Positions 1 through 9,950 of a DNA stretch of 64,000 nucleotides are shown one piece after another. The notes under the pieces were generated by a model. That model was not told where the DNA came from, searched no databases, and saw nothing but the letters and a program-made list of their open reading frames with translations. The position numbers and the translations under genes are program-made. The stretch comes from Cynocephalus volans (taxonomy: Eukaryota > Chordata > Mammalia > Dermoptera > Cynocephalidae). How positions within the stretch are numbered: position 1 is the first letter of the stretch; every line of letters starts with the position of its first letter. The stretch spans positions 147,295,001 to 147,359,000 of the forward strand of contig NC_084461.1 in NCBI RefSeq assembly GCF_027409185.1. The letters run 5' to 3'.

Positions 1-1917
1 ATGGCTGAAGAAGAAATCAAGAAAATAATCCCATCCACAATAGCTAACAAAAAAATGAAATACCTAAGAGTAAATTTAACCAAGGAGGTGAAAGACCACT
101 ACAATGACAACTATACAACGTTAGTGAAAAAACCTGAAGATGCTAGTAAATAAAAAGATATCCCATGTTCATGGGTTGGAAGAATTAGCATCATCAAAAT
201 GTCCATATTACCCAAAGCAATCTACAAATTCATTGCAATTCCTATCAAAATGCTCATGACATTATTCACAGAAATAGAAAAAATGATCTTAAAATTTGTA
301 CAGAACCACAAAACAACCTGTATACCTAAGCAATCTGGAACAAAAGGAACAAAGTTGGAGGCATCACACTTCCTGACTTTAAAATACACTATAAGGCTCT
401 AGTAACCAAAACAGAATGGTACTGGCATAAAAACAGACAGATTGACTGATGGGATAAAATAGAGAGCCCCAACATAAAGCCAAACATTTACAACCAACTG
501 ATTTTTGACAACGATGCCAAAAATACACAATGGGGAAAGGACAACCTCTTCAATAAATGGTGCTGGGAAAACTGGACATCCACATGCAGGAGACTGAAAC
601 TAGACCATTCACAAAAACCAATTCAAAATGGATTAAAGACCTAAATTTAAGATCCCAAATTATGAGACTACTAGAATAAAACATAGAGGAATGCTACGTG
701 AAATGAGAGTGGGCAGTGCTTTTTTGAGCAAAACTACAAAGGCACAGGCAGCTAAAACAAAAATATGTGAATGGGACTACATCAAACTAAAGCTTCTGCG
801 CAGCAATGGACACTGTCAACAAAGTGAAGAGACAGCCTACAGAATGGGAGAAAGTATTTGCAAACTACAGACAAGGGGCTAGTATCCAGAATATATAAGG
901 AACTCAAACAACTCAATAGCAAAAAACCAAATATCCTCATTAAAAAATGTACAAAGGACCTGAACAGACATGTCTCAAAAGACATGCAAATGGCCAACAG
1001 ACACATGACAAAATGTCCAACATCACTAATCATCAGGGAAATGCAAATTAAGACTACAATGAGAGATCAACTCACTCTAGTTAGAATGGCTATTATTAAA
1101 AAGACAAAAAATAACAAATGATGGCAAGGATGTGGAGAATAAAGGAAATCTACATTGTTGGTGGGAATGTAAGTTGTACAACCATGGAAAGCAGTATAGA
1201 GGTTCCTCAGAGAACTAAAATTAGATCTACCTGTGACCTGTCTTACCCACTACTTGGTATAAACCCAAAGGAAATGAAATCAATTTATCAAAAAGACACC
1301 TGTACTCCATTGTTTATCACATCTCTGTTCACAATAGCCAAGAGTTGGAACCAACCTGAATGTCCTTCCACGGATGACTGGATAAAGAAAATGTGGTATA
1401 TGTACATACTGGAATGCTACTCAGCCATAAAAAAGAATAAAATTCTGCCAATTAAAGCAACATGAATGAGCTTGAAGAAAATTATGTTAAGTAAAATAAG
1501 AGAGGCACAGGGAGAGAAATACCACATGTTCTAACTCAAATGTGAAGTTTAAAATATTGATCTCATAGAAGTAGAGAGTAGAATAGTGGTTAGTAGAGAT
1601 TGATGGCAGGAAGGTGAAGATTGGGAGAGGATGGTAAGTGAGTACAAAATATTAAAGAGAGAACAAGAATGGAATCTACAGTTCTATAGTATTATAGGGA
1701 GACTACAGTCAACAACAGAGTACTGTTTATCCGAATAGCTGGTCAAGGTGATATTGAATGTTCCTAACACAAAGAAGTGACAAATATTTGAGGTGATGCA
1801 TATACTAAGCATTCTGATGTGATCACTGCACACAGTATGAATGTTCCCAAATATCAGGCTGTAGTCCATAAATAAATACAATTATCATGGGTCAATTAAG
1901 AAAAATAAAGTTAACTA
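1..1917 (+). mobile_element. L1 LINE, 3' end of ORF2 plus 3' UTR
   Basis: The sequence reads as the C-terminal part of L1 ORF2 followed by the 3' UTR of an L1MA-like element. It is cut by the left window edge. Recognisable stretches include the one around 960-1140 (the 'atcagggaaatgcaaatta' region and the mobile-element phrase ending in 'gatgtggagaat') and the part around 1370-1500 that encodes the usual L1 C-terminus. The frame is broken by many stops; the longest surviving piece is 115 codons at 1118-1465. The 3' UTR ends in an A-rich tail near 1900-1917. The copy cannot encode an active protein. Confidence 0.9.
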
Positions 1918-1920
1918 TGA

Positions 1921-2013
1921 TTTTTGTTTTGTTTTTGGTGGCTGACTGGTTCAGGGATCTGAACCCGTGACCTTCATGTTATAAGGCTGCACTCTAACTA
2001 ACTGAGCTAACTA
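1921..2013 (-). mobile_element. Old monomeric tRNA-Ile-like SINE
   Basis: Read on the minus strand, this begins like a tRNA-Ile D arm ('gttagctcagttagttagag'). It continues through an anticodon-loop-like 'cttataaca' (anticodon position TAT) and a B-box ('gggttcagatccc'), and ends in an A-rich tail, seen as T-rich at 1921-1936. It is a single tRNA unit, unlike the dimeric SINEs elsewhere in the window, so it may represent the ancestral form. It separates two L1 3' ends. It is not a functional tRNA gene: the acceptor stem is not preserved. Confidence 0.7.
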
Positions 2014-2160
2014 AACACAAAGAATGATGACGTTTTGCAGTGATGAATATACTAATTACCCTGATTTGATCATCACATATTCTACACAAATACTGATGCT
2101 CAAATCTGTACTCCACATATAGGTATAATCAACTATGTTTCAATTAAAAAAAAAAAGAAG
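2014..2160 (+). mobile_element. 5'-truncated L1 3' tail (second of a series)
   Basis: This is homologous to the end of the L1 at 1760-1917: both contain the 'atatactaa…ctgat…gatca' block followed by 'caatta' and an A-rich tail (2144-2160). It is therefore a separate, very short L1 3'-end insertion in the same orientation. Confidence 0.65.
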
Positions 2161-2497
2161 AGGGAAGAAAAGAGAGAAATAGCATAATGGTGGTTACAAG
2201 AGCCGGGGAAAGGGAGAGGTTAGGGAAAGGTTGGCAGGCTGGTACAAAGTTAAAAAGTTACAGTTAGGTAGGAAGAATAAGTTCTGGTGCCCTAGGGTGA
2301 TAATAGCTAATCATTTTGTATCATATATTTCAAGATAGCCAGGAAAGAGGATCTTGAATGTTATAATCACAAACAAATGATAAATATTTAGGTGATAGAT
2401 ACACTAACTATTCTGATTAGATCATTACACAATATACACATGAATCAAAACAACAAACTGTATCCTATAAACATGCACAATAAAACATTAAAATAAA
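2161..2497 (+). mobile_element. 5'-truncated L1 3' UTR (third of a series)
   Basis: It starts in the 'ggtggttacaagag' region typical of L1MA 3' UTRs. It runs through 'gatcttgaatg', 'gatagatacactaac' and 'gattagatcattacac' and finishes with 'aaacattaaaataaaaaa'. The internal order matches the copies at 1560-1917 and 9741-9950. Confidence 0.75.
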
Positions 2498-2770
2498 AAA
2501 GATAAATACTACATGATATCACTCATATGTGGAATTTTTTAAAAAGTGGTTCTCATAAAAACAGATAGTAGAAAATGGTTACAAGAGGTGGGGGGGGATG
2601 GCTGGAGAAAGATGGATAGGAGAAGTGGTGGACTAATTGCTACAAAGCTATGCTGTCTACCCTAAGTGAATCATTGTGCGGTATATGCGTGTATTGAATC
2701 AACACACTGCATCCCACAAATATGTATGAGCAAGTGTTAAAATACTTTGAATTTAAAAAAAAAAAAAAGA
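2498..2770 (+). mobile_element. 5'-truncated L1 3' UTR (fourth of a series)
   Basis: It begins 'actacatgatatcactcatatgtgg', the junction just after L1 ORF2. It passes through 'gttacaagaggtgggg' and 'atgtatgag' and ends in an A-rich tail at 2754-2770. It is a fourth same-strand L1 3' end placed directly behind the previous tail. Confidence 0.75.
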
Positions 2771-2796
2771 AGAAGAACACCCTGGAACACTTTTTT

Positions 2797-2952
2797 TTTT
2801 TTTTTGACTGGTAAGGGGATCGCAACCCTTGGCCTGGTGTCGTCCATACCACGCTCAGCCAATGAGCACACTGGCCATGCCTATATGGGATCCAAACCCA
2901 CGGCCTCGGTGCTAACAGCACCACACTCACTTGAGTGAGCCACGGGGCCAGC
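2797..2952 (-). mobile_element. Dimeric tRNA-Ile-like SINE (CYN-like) with 17-bp TSD
   Basis: On the minus strand the element opens 'ggggctggccccgtggctca' (A-box region) and has a B-box ('gggtttggatccc'). A second tRNA-like unit follows ('gagcgtggtatggacgacac…aagggttgcgatcccctta'), then 'ccagtc' and an A tail, which appears as the T-run at 2791-2805. There is no tRNA-unrelated body. Flanking 17-bp direct repeats, 'ccctggaacactttttt', lie at 2780-2796 and 2953-2969, which marks a target-primed insertion. This architecture is the main evidence for a dermopteran source. Confidence 0.9.
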
Positions 2953-2969
2953 CCCTGGAACACTTTTTT

Positions 2970-4003
2970 AAAAGAAAAACTATGTGAGATTTTGTCTTTT
3001 TCTCTCCTAAGTATTACCTTATTAAACTATCATATTAAAACTATATTAATGACAGATCTCTCTGTATTTGCTTTCAATATTGGGAATTTCTCTAACTCAA
3101 CTTTTATTGTTTTACCTCATATTTGCATTTCCAGGCAAATTTTAGTAGCTATAAGTTCAGTGAAATAACTATATGACTATTTGCTTTCAATGTTTTTGAT
3201 ATCCTTAGAATCTTATCCATAAAATAAGGGTAAAAATAAGAATATTTATCAATAATATATTGGATAAATTTTCTTCATGATTAGGAAGTCATCATACAAA
3301 AGCAGAGAACTAAGGGGTTCAAAATCCATCATTATTAGCCCAAGGAAACAGAAGAGTTGTAAAATATAATGAAATTTTAAACTCTACTGTTTTCACATCT
3401 ATGGTTTGCAAGAAATGATCAGAAAAACACCATAATAATAACTGCTAAAATGTATTTAGAGCTTTTCACGACAACATTAAAGACAATGTTCTATCATTTT
3501 CCTTTACAAACAATAAAGAGCTTCTGGGAATCAAACCAAGAGTTGTGACTTAAGTAAGCATGTTAAAGAGTAAGGCAGCCACACACAAAGAGTTCTGTTT
3601 GGTGATTGATCCCATGTCAGGATTCACTAAGGATACTGCTTTTGTCAGTAGACATATCAGAGACATTGATGTCTGTGCTACCAGATGGTCAAGTTTGGTG
3701 GTGCTCTGTGTGCAGGCTTAGAGACATACATGGATGCATCTGGGCAGTTTCCACATTTGATGAGGGCTTGTGTATTTGTCCAGACCGTGTTCTGCTGCTC
3801 CTTTCACTGCTCATCAATTGCCCTGCCTTGGGGGATTTCTGTCAGTAACAGTTAAACCACTGGCAGCTTAAGTATTCCCCATCAACCTGAAGATATTTTG
3901 GGGCCTGTTCCTAACACAGTATTGCAGAGTTCCCACTAATAATCATTTCTTCTTCCATTAGTTATGACATTTTCCCTCAGTGTTACCTACACCCTCTTTA
4001 ACA

Positions 4004-4005
<2 letters not shown>
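2970..4005. other. Unassigned intergenic/intronic sequence
   Basis: AT-rich sequence with no supported coding region and no repeat I can name with confidence. The short open frames here (for example 80 codons at 3606-3848) have no recognisable protein character. Confidence 0.5.
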
Positions 4006-4039
<34 letters not shown>

Positions 4040-4053
4040 CACACAGTATATAA
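4006..4053. repeat. (CA)n/(TA)n microsatellite
   Basis: A CA-dinucleotide array at 4006-4030 runs into a short (AT) stretch and a further CA piece. Confidence 0.95.
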
Positions 4054-5170
4054 AGGAAAGACAGTAATTACAGAAGACAGGGATTTATTTCTTAGATGGA
4101 AAATAAGAATGCAAGTTTTTCCTTGATTGAAGCTGAAGATCTGACTTAAAAATAACACAACCAAGTTAATAATCTAAATTCCCTCTAAATATTTAATTCT
4201 GTGCTAAGACTTGAGTTTTGAGCCAGTATGCTTGAAGACATTTGAATCTTTCTCTGCTCTTTCATAGATATTACCAAATTTTTATTGTAAGTCTGGTTAT
4301 TTTCCAGTTCTTTTTGCACCTTTTCATTTTAAGAAAAGGAATTTTAGCTATTCAAATAATTTTTAAAATACATGTTACGCTCAATGTATTAGATCAAAAT
4401 CACAATTCTTAAGTCACTGACTAAAATGGAAATCAAAATGTTGCCGTTTCTATTGAGCACAGGAAAAATATGTCCTTGTTTGCATTGGTTCTGTCCCAGA
4501 TATATAAGGCATTATATCTGAGTAAACGTTGAAGAAAGTGTTATGTTTGTGTCTTCAGATGTTTATCAGGCTTATCTTGTGCCTCTGTCTGGGTTATTGT
4601 TGAACATTAGATTAAGTGATATTCCTTCCATAATTATTCTTTTTCAATGATTGCAAAAAGAAGAAAATGTTAGTTTACAGAATAAGATTGTATTACTCCT
4701 CCTTCAAATCTAAATTCAATGTTTAAAATATTCTTTTAGTTGCACTGTGGAAAAAAAAAAACAATAGTATTTTGTGGAGAGACTAGCATCCACTAAATGG
4801 ATTGAACAGAGAAAAATTGTCAAATGTATCTCAGACTTAAGAAAATGTGGTAATATAAATGGACTTACATGCTGTATTAGCCTAAGAAAATTATTCTTTA
4901 TGTTGGCTTAGTAAGCATTTTGATCAGTCATGATGAGCTTCTTAGTTATAAAATTCAAGAGTCACAAAAATGGGTGACAATATTTAAAGAGATGATTAAT
5001 GAAGTGAAAATTCCAGAAGGATGTATCAACTGCATATCTAAATATTTCTAAGTGACCATTAACAAAACATGTCATCTAGGTATCACCTGTCATGAGGATA
5101 AACTTTAGTTTAATTGGTGAAAAATATTATTTGCTAACTGCTAGTGAAATTTTCATGTAATACTCTGCTA
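4054..5170. other. Unassigned sequence
   Basis: AT-rich non-coding sequence. I see no convincing exon, RNA gene or nameable repeat. Confidence 0.5.
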
Positions 5171-5183
5171 AGAAACCTTCTTT

Positions 5184-5184
5184 C

Positions 5185-5253
<69 letters not shown>

Positions 5254-5479
5254 CTGAGAGAGAGAGAGACTGAGGGAGAGAGAGAGAGACCGAGGGAGAG
5301 AGAGAGAGACCGGTAAGGGGATGTAACCCTTGGCTTGGTGTCGCCCGCACCGCGCTCAGCAAGTAAGTGTGAGTGCACCGGCCATCCCTATATAGGATCC
5401 GAACCTGCGGCCTTGGTGCTCCCAGTGCCACTGTGGTCCCAGAGCCGCACTCCTCCCGAGTGAGCCACGGGGTCGGCCC
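5184..5479 (-). mobile_element. Dimeric tRNA-Ile-like SINE with (TC)n(AC)n tail
   Basis: On the minus strand it starts 'tgggccgaccccgtggctca', has the B-box 'ggttcggatcc' and a second tRNA-like unit ending 'aagggttacatccccttacc'. Instead of a poly(A) tail it runs into a (TC)n tract and then (AC)n, seen on the plus strand as (TG)n at 5185-5202 and (GA)n at 5203-5310. Flanking 13-bp repeats, 'agaaa[c/a]cttcttt', at 5171-5183 and 5480-5492 (one mismatch) enclose SINE and microsatellite together, so the microsatellite belongs to the insertion. The first unit has an enlarged anticodon-arm region compared with tRNA-Ile. Confidence 0.88.
5185..5310. repeat. (TG)n(GA)n microsatellite
   Basis: About 18 bp of TG followed by about 108 bp of imperfect GA with 'gactgag' and 'gaccgag' interruptions. 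It lies inside the target duplication of the SINE and replaces its tail. Long open frames across it (Ser/Leu repeats on the minus strand) are artefacts of the repeat. Confidence 0.95.
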
Positions 5480-5492
5480 AGAAAACTTCTTT

Positions 5493-6069
5493 TAAAAGCA
5501 CTCTCTTTTCTACTTTGTAATCCATTTGTCTTCTCCCTGTTCTTAGATGAAGAAAATGTAAGACAGTAGCCATGTTCTATAGCACCTGTTTCAGTGGTAC
5601 AAGCCAAGTCTAGAATCAAGTTGCCTCGTTTGATAAAGGTTTGGTCACTTAGGTCTCTTCCCTTATTTAGAAGATAATTGGCAATGGAAAATAATTCACA
5701 AAAAAGTACTGTGTAATTTCAAATTCAAGTGGTAATTGTTTGGGAGTTTAAGACAGGATAAGATGATGTAACTTTTTAAGTAACACTACATCACATTTTG
5801 GATAGCAGATATTTTAAACTTTTAAAATATTATATATTTTTAATAATCTGTACTTCTCTATGGGAAGTATCCTTATTGTCTGGTTAAAAGAGAAGCACCC
5901 CAGCTTTGCTGGTTTTATATTTATTCAACCACTATTTGGTACTTTAGATCATTTCACTTTCATTAGATCAGTGGCTGATATATATATTTCCATTACCCCA
6001 AGGCAGACAGTTTCTTCTTCATGTCTCATAGACTCGTCACCACTATTTCCTTCTCCTTTTGTATTATAA
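5493..6069. other. Unassigned sequence
   Basis: Non-coding, AT-rich. No feature recognised. Confidence 0.5.
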
Positions 6070-6164
6070 TTACCTGGGTGGGCTGCTTGAGGGCAGTTAC
6101 TATATGATTTTATCTGTGTCCTCAGTGCATGTTCTAATACTTGGTTATGGTATGGAGGAATGAA
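6070..6164 (+). mobile_element. L2-like 3' tail
   Basis: The wording 'cttgagggcagttactatatgattttatctgtgtcctcagtgca…' follows the conserved 3' end of L2 (gagggcagg…ccccagtgcc…). It leads directly into a (GAAT/GGAA)-like tail. The assignment is from recalled consensus only. Confidence 0.55.
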
Positions 6165-6330
6165 GGAAGGGAGTGAAGAAGAGAGGAAGGGAATGAGGGA
6201 ACAGGAGGGAAAGAAGGAAGGGAGAGAGGGAGGGAGGCAGGGAGGGAGGGAGGAAGGAAGGAAGGAAGGAAGGAAGGAAGGAAGGAAGGAAGGAAGGAAG
6301 GAAGGAAGGAAGGAAGGAAGGAAGGAAGGA
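6165..6330 (+). repeat. (GGAA)n microsatellite
   Basis: An impure purine tract (GGAA/GGGA) becomes a pure (GGAA) array of about 20 units at 6250-6330. It probably grew from the tetranucleotide tail of the preceding L2-like element. The 81-codon open frame across it is a repeat artefact. Confidence 0.95.
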
Positions 6331-8179
6331 GTTATTTTAATTGGTTCTTATTTATCCCAAATGTTTGCGGAATTCAATTTATCCCAGAATCAAATACACA
6401 AGTAGGATGTTTTGGGGATAATATTGCTAAATCTTCATCAGAATAGAAGTATAATCGAGATATAGTTTTAAGCTGGGCACTTTAGATTTTAGCAAAACTC
6501 TTTCCCATTTTCCAAAATCTGATGGCTAATCATGAGGATCCCCTTTTTTCTCCATCCTTCTTATCGCCGTAGCCTTTTACTCCTTTCATATTCCTGACCA
6601 CTTCGTTTTCAGCAGAGTCCAATAGGAATAATAGCTTCTGTCACAGATGTGGGAGGAATATGATGTAATGCTCTGGGTAATTTTGTTAAACCCACTTAGC
6701 ACCTAATCCACTCAAGTCAAAGCTGGTATTGGAGTTATCACTCACTAGACTGGCTTTGTGTGCAGAGCCATTCAATACCCACACATCGTCACAAATTACT
6801 GGTACGTGTCCTCAGACAGTAGGCTGCGACAGCTGAAAAAGATACCTCTTCAACTCCTAATTTTCTATATTTTCATTTCATTCTTAACACCTCTTTGCAG
6901 AAAATTAGCTTTTTTTCCCTTTTCTTTCTCAGACTATTTTAAATTAGCCCATTTCAGGCTGATGAATGAGTCAAGCTACAGCCCATGAAGGAATCACCAG
7001 CTGAATGCTAAAATGGTGCTCATCGCTAGAATGCAATGCAATGTGTATTATTCTCAGAGGCAAGCAATGGAATATACACTTTTACACATTTTCAAATAAA
7101 TTTTTTTGAGTAAATTTGAGACATAGACTGTACATTAATTAAGAACTATCTGAAGACCCCATAGATAACAGGAAAGCTTCTGGGTAAGTTTCTCATTTTT
7201 AAAAATGTGATTAACCTTTTTTAGTGGGTCTCGTTGCTTTGTAGTTTGTTTTCTCTAGTGTGATTCACAATTCTTATAAAGATTCACAGTGAAAAATAGT
7301 TAATTTGAAAATTGAATGCAAGAAAAAAAATACATTGGTAAACCATTTGTTTACATGCCTTACTATGTACTTTTGATCCCTCCTAGGAGATAACCTCTCT
7401 TTTTTGACCACTGATCCTGCTGATAAAAACAAGTCCTAGAACAGAAATATTCTGTTTTAGAATAGTGATATCTCATATACCCAACATAGTTGTTGAAGGT
7501 GTTCACATATTCAGATATTCCAGATAACTAAATCATCTGTCTAGCAGCAGTTTCCTGCTTAGTGTTTTAATGGAAATCTTTCTGAAATATGTCAAACATT
7601 GCATTGTTTTGTCATTATTATTATTTTTAAAAGAGAGAACTAATTATTTATTCACTCAGTACCTTAGAGCCATCATTACAAACTGCAATCATTATATTCT
7701 ACAATATTATACTAACGCCTTCATAGGCTTTTGAGGTCCTTCATGTTTTACCTAAGTCATAGATTATGGTAGTAGTTCTGTCTTTTCCATTTCCTGTCAC
7801 TGCTATCTTCTAATCTGCTACCATATTTTACAAACAACTGCCTGAACTGCTGTTATTTCTCCTTTCCTTTAGAATAAAACTCATGGGCTTAATGATTGAT
7901 ATTTTACTCATCAAAATTTTTGTCTATTTTAGTTTGGTGACCATGTCCTGAAAAGGATTTGTCACCAGTGGTCAAATCTCTATTGAAGTAGGTAATTTGG
8001 GCATAGCTACTCTGAAAAAAGGACTCACTCTCAGCCAGAAACATCAGAGATCCTGAGGAATTTCCCACAAAAGCTATGTCCTAATTTTAAAAACACAAGT
8101 AAACATAAAGTCAATTTTGCATCCACAAGGCTTCCCAACACCCTCCTAACTTGTGCTCATAAGATTTAAACATCATCTT
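6331..8179. other. Unassigned sequence with a weak L2-like stretch
   Basis: No coding region supported. The part at about 7700-7900, with its pyrimidine-rich clinic-like L2 wording, may be a degraded plus-strand L2 fragment. The rest I cannot assign. Confidence 0.4.
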
Positions 8180-8193
8180 AAAATCCTTATAGG

Positions 8194-8300
8194 GGCCATA
8201 CCACAGCACACTTGGGAGAGCGTGGTGCTGCCAACACCAAGTCAAGGGTTAAGATCCCCTTACAATCATCTTTTAAAAATAAATAAATAAATAAATAAAT
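8194..8300 (+). mobile_element. Monomeric tRNA-Ile-like SINE with (AAAT)n tail and 14-bp TSD
   Basis: A single unit with 'gagcgtggtgctgccaacac', 'caagggttaagatcccctta' and 'atcttttaaa', followed by (AAAT)n at about 8275-8300. It corresponds to the second unit of the dimeric SINEs. Perfect 14-bp flanking repeats, 'aaaatccttatagg', occur at 8180-8193 and 8301-8314. Confidence 0.9.
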
Positions 8301-8400
8301 AAAATCCTTATAGGAGGATATTTCAAAAAAGTTTATGGAAATATTTGTGTTATCTTTTAATTCTAGTTTTTCCATGAATTTTTGAAGTACCAAAGTGTAA

Positions 8401-8743
8401 TGCTGTGATGTGAATGTTTGTCCGCTCCAAAACTCATGTTGAAATTTAATTGTCATTGTAGTAGTATTGAGAGGTGGGACTTTTAAGAGGTGATAGGTCA
8501 AAAGGGAGCCACCCTCATGGGTGGGATTGGTGCTGCTATAAAAGGACAAGTTTGGCCACCTATTGCTTTCTCACCCTCTTGCCTTTCACCATATGTTGAC
8601 ACAGCAAGAAGGCCCTTGTCAGATGCTGGCACCTTGATATTGGAGTTCCCAGCCTCCACAACGCTGAGCCAATAGATTTCTGTTCATTATAAATTATGCA
8701 GTCTCAGGTATTCTGTTATTGCAGCACAAAACAGATTAGAACA
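8401..8743 (+). mobile_element. MaLR solo LTR, MST/THE1-like
   Basis: The order matches an MST-type MaLR LTR: 'aactcatgttgaaatttaat', 'gaggtgggac', 'ctataaaaggacaagtttgg' (TATA-like), 'cagcaagaaggccc', 'cttgatattgga' and 'agtctcaggtattctgttat'. It ends '…gattagaaca'. The ends are TG…CA, with 5-bp flanks 'tgtaa' and 'tataa' (one mismatch). It is on the plus strand with no internal retroviral sequence, so it is a solo LTR. Confidence 0.85.
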
Positions 8744-8978
8744 TATAATAATCTAAGAATTTAACAATATAATATGTTATAAATATTTGTGAATAGTATT
8801 AGAACTTTTATTTACTGATTTCAAAGCAAAATTAAAGTAATTTCTAATATTTATTGTTCCATTTACCTACATTGGGTGTCCAACATTCTAAAGAACACTG
8901 AATATTTTAGTTAACAAAGCAGCTTCATGTTTACCAGTATTATCATGTCACACACACACTAAAATCTATAATATAGAG

Positions 8979-9281
8979 TGGGGTCCCATAATTTTTTTCT
9001 GTAAAGGGCCAAATAGTAAATACTTTTTATCTTTGTAGGACATATATTCTCTGTTATAACTTCTCAAGTGTGCCATTTAGCCATCGATGATAATTAAATT
9101 GTCTAAACCTTTATTTATAGACCCTAAAATTTAAATTTTATATATTTTTTATGTCACAAAATATCCTTTTTTGACTTTTTTCAGCCATCTAAGAATGTTT
9201 AAATCTTTCTTAGCTCACAGGCCATACACAACAGGATATGAGCCTAATTTGACATAAGGGCCAGTTTGTCAACTGTGCTGC
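8979..9281 (+). mobile_element. hAT-Charlie-type non-autonomous DNA transposon
   Basis: It contains the phrase 'ctgtaaagggccaaatagtaaata…gtaggacatat…ctctgttataacttctcaa' and ends with 'ggccagtttgtcaactgtgctg'. Terminal sequences are roughly inverted (gtggggtc… / …tttgtcaactgtgctg). This matches a common mammalian hAT fossil whose exact name I do not recall with certainty. Confidence 0.65.
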
Positions 9282-9475
9282 AGAGGTATTTAACGTCAGT
9301 AGACTAACCTACCAAGGATTTGAGAGGTCTGCACATGACATTAAGCTTCCAGTAAAAGACAGAAAGTTTTGGTAATTGATTATTCCTTAATATATTTATA
9401 ATTTTAGAAGAGAAATCCCATAATATTTTATAGATTTTTTTACTTGTTTATGTTTGTTGTGAGTACTGTTTATAC

Positions 9476-9638
9476 CAGAACTTCTCAAACATTAATGTGC
9501 ATGGAAATTACCTAGGCTTCCTGTCAAAAGGCAAATTCTGACTTAGCAAGTCTGATGTGAGGCCTGAGACTCTGCATTTCTAACAAGCTCCCAGGTAATG
9601 CCAGTGTTGAGGGTCCTCCGACAACTCTTTGAGTAGTG
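9476..9638 (+). mobile_element. MER5A-like hAT element
   Basis: It opens 'cagaacttctcaaacattaa', continues 'tgtgcatggaaattacctag' and 'ggcctgagactctgcatttc', and closes 'acaactctttgagtagtg'. The ends are imperfect inverted repeats. The pattern is that of MER5A. Confidence 0.8.
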
Positions 9639-9740
9639 AGAGCATAGACCAGAAAGCCCAGATTGAATTGATAAGTGATATTAAACCTGTGCTGGGGACT
9701 TCAAATGAATGAAATTTGATGGCTTTAAAAGAAATGCAGG

Positions 9741-9950
9741 GGGACAATAGCTAATAGTATTGTATTTATACTTCAAGATCGCCAGAAAAGAGGATCTTGA
9801 ATGATATAACCACAAAAAAATGATAAATGTGTAGCTGGTAAATATGCTAACTCTTCTGATTAGATCATTACACAAGATATGCATGTATTGAAACAACAAA
9901 TTATACCCCATAAACAGGTACAATGAAAAAAATAAAGTAAAAATTTAAAA
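9741..9950 (+). mobile_element. L1MA-like 3' UTR fragment
   Basis: It contains 'gggggacaatagctaatagt', 'aggatcttgaatgatataac' and 'gattagatcattacac', ending in an A-rich tail. It is collinear with the tail at 2280-2497. Confidence 0.75.

Noticed and set aside
1118..1465. 115-codon plus-strand open frame
   Set aside because: It is the decayed C-terminus of L1 ORF2, not a host gene.
5127..5431. Two overlapping minus-strand frames rich in Ser/Leu
   Set aside because: They translate a (GA)n/(TG)n microsatellite and SINE sequence.
6160..6405. 81-codon Lys/Glu/Gly-rich frame
   Set aside because: Translation of the (GGAA)n array.
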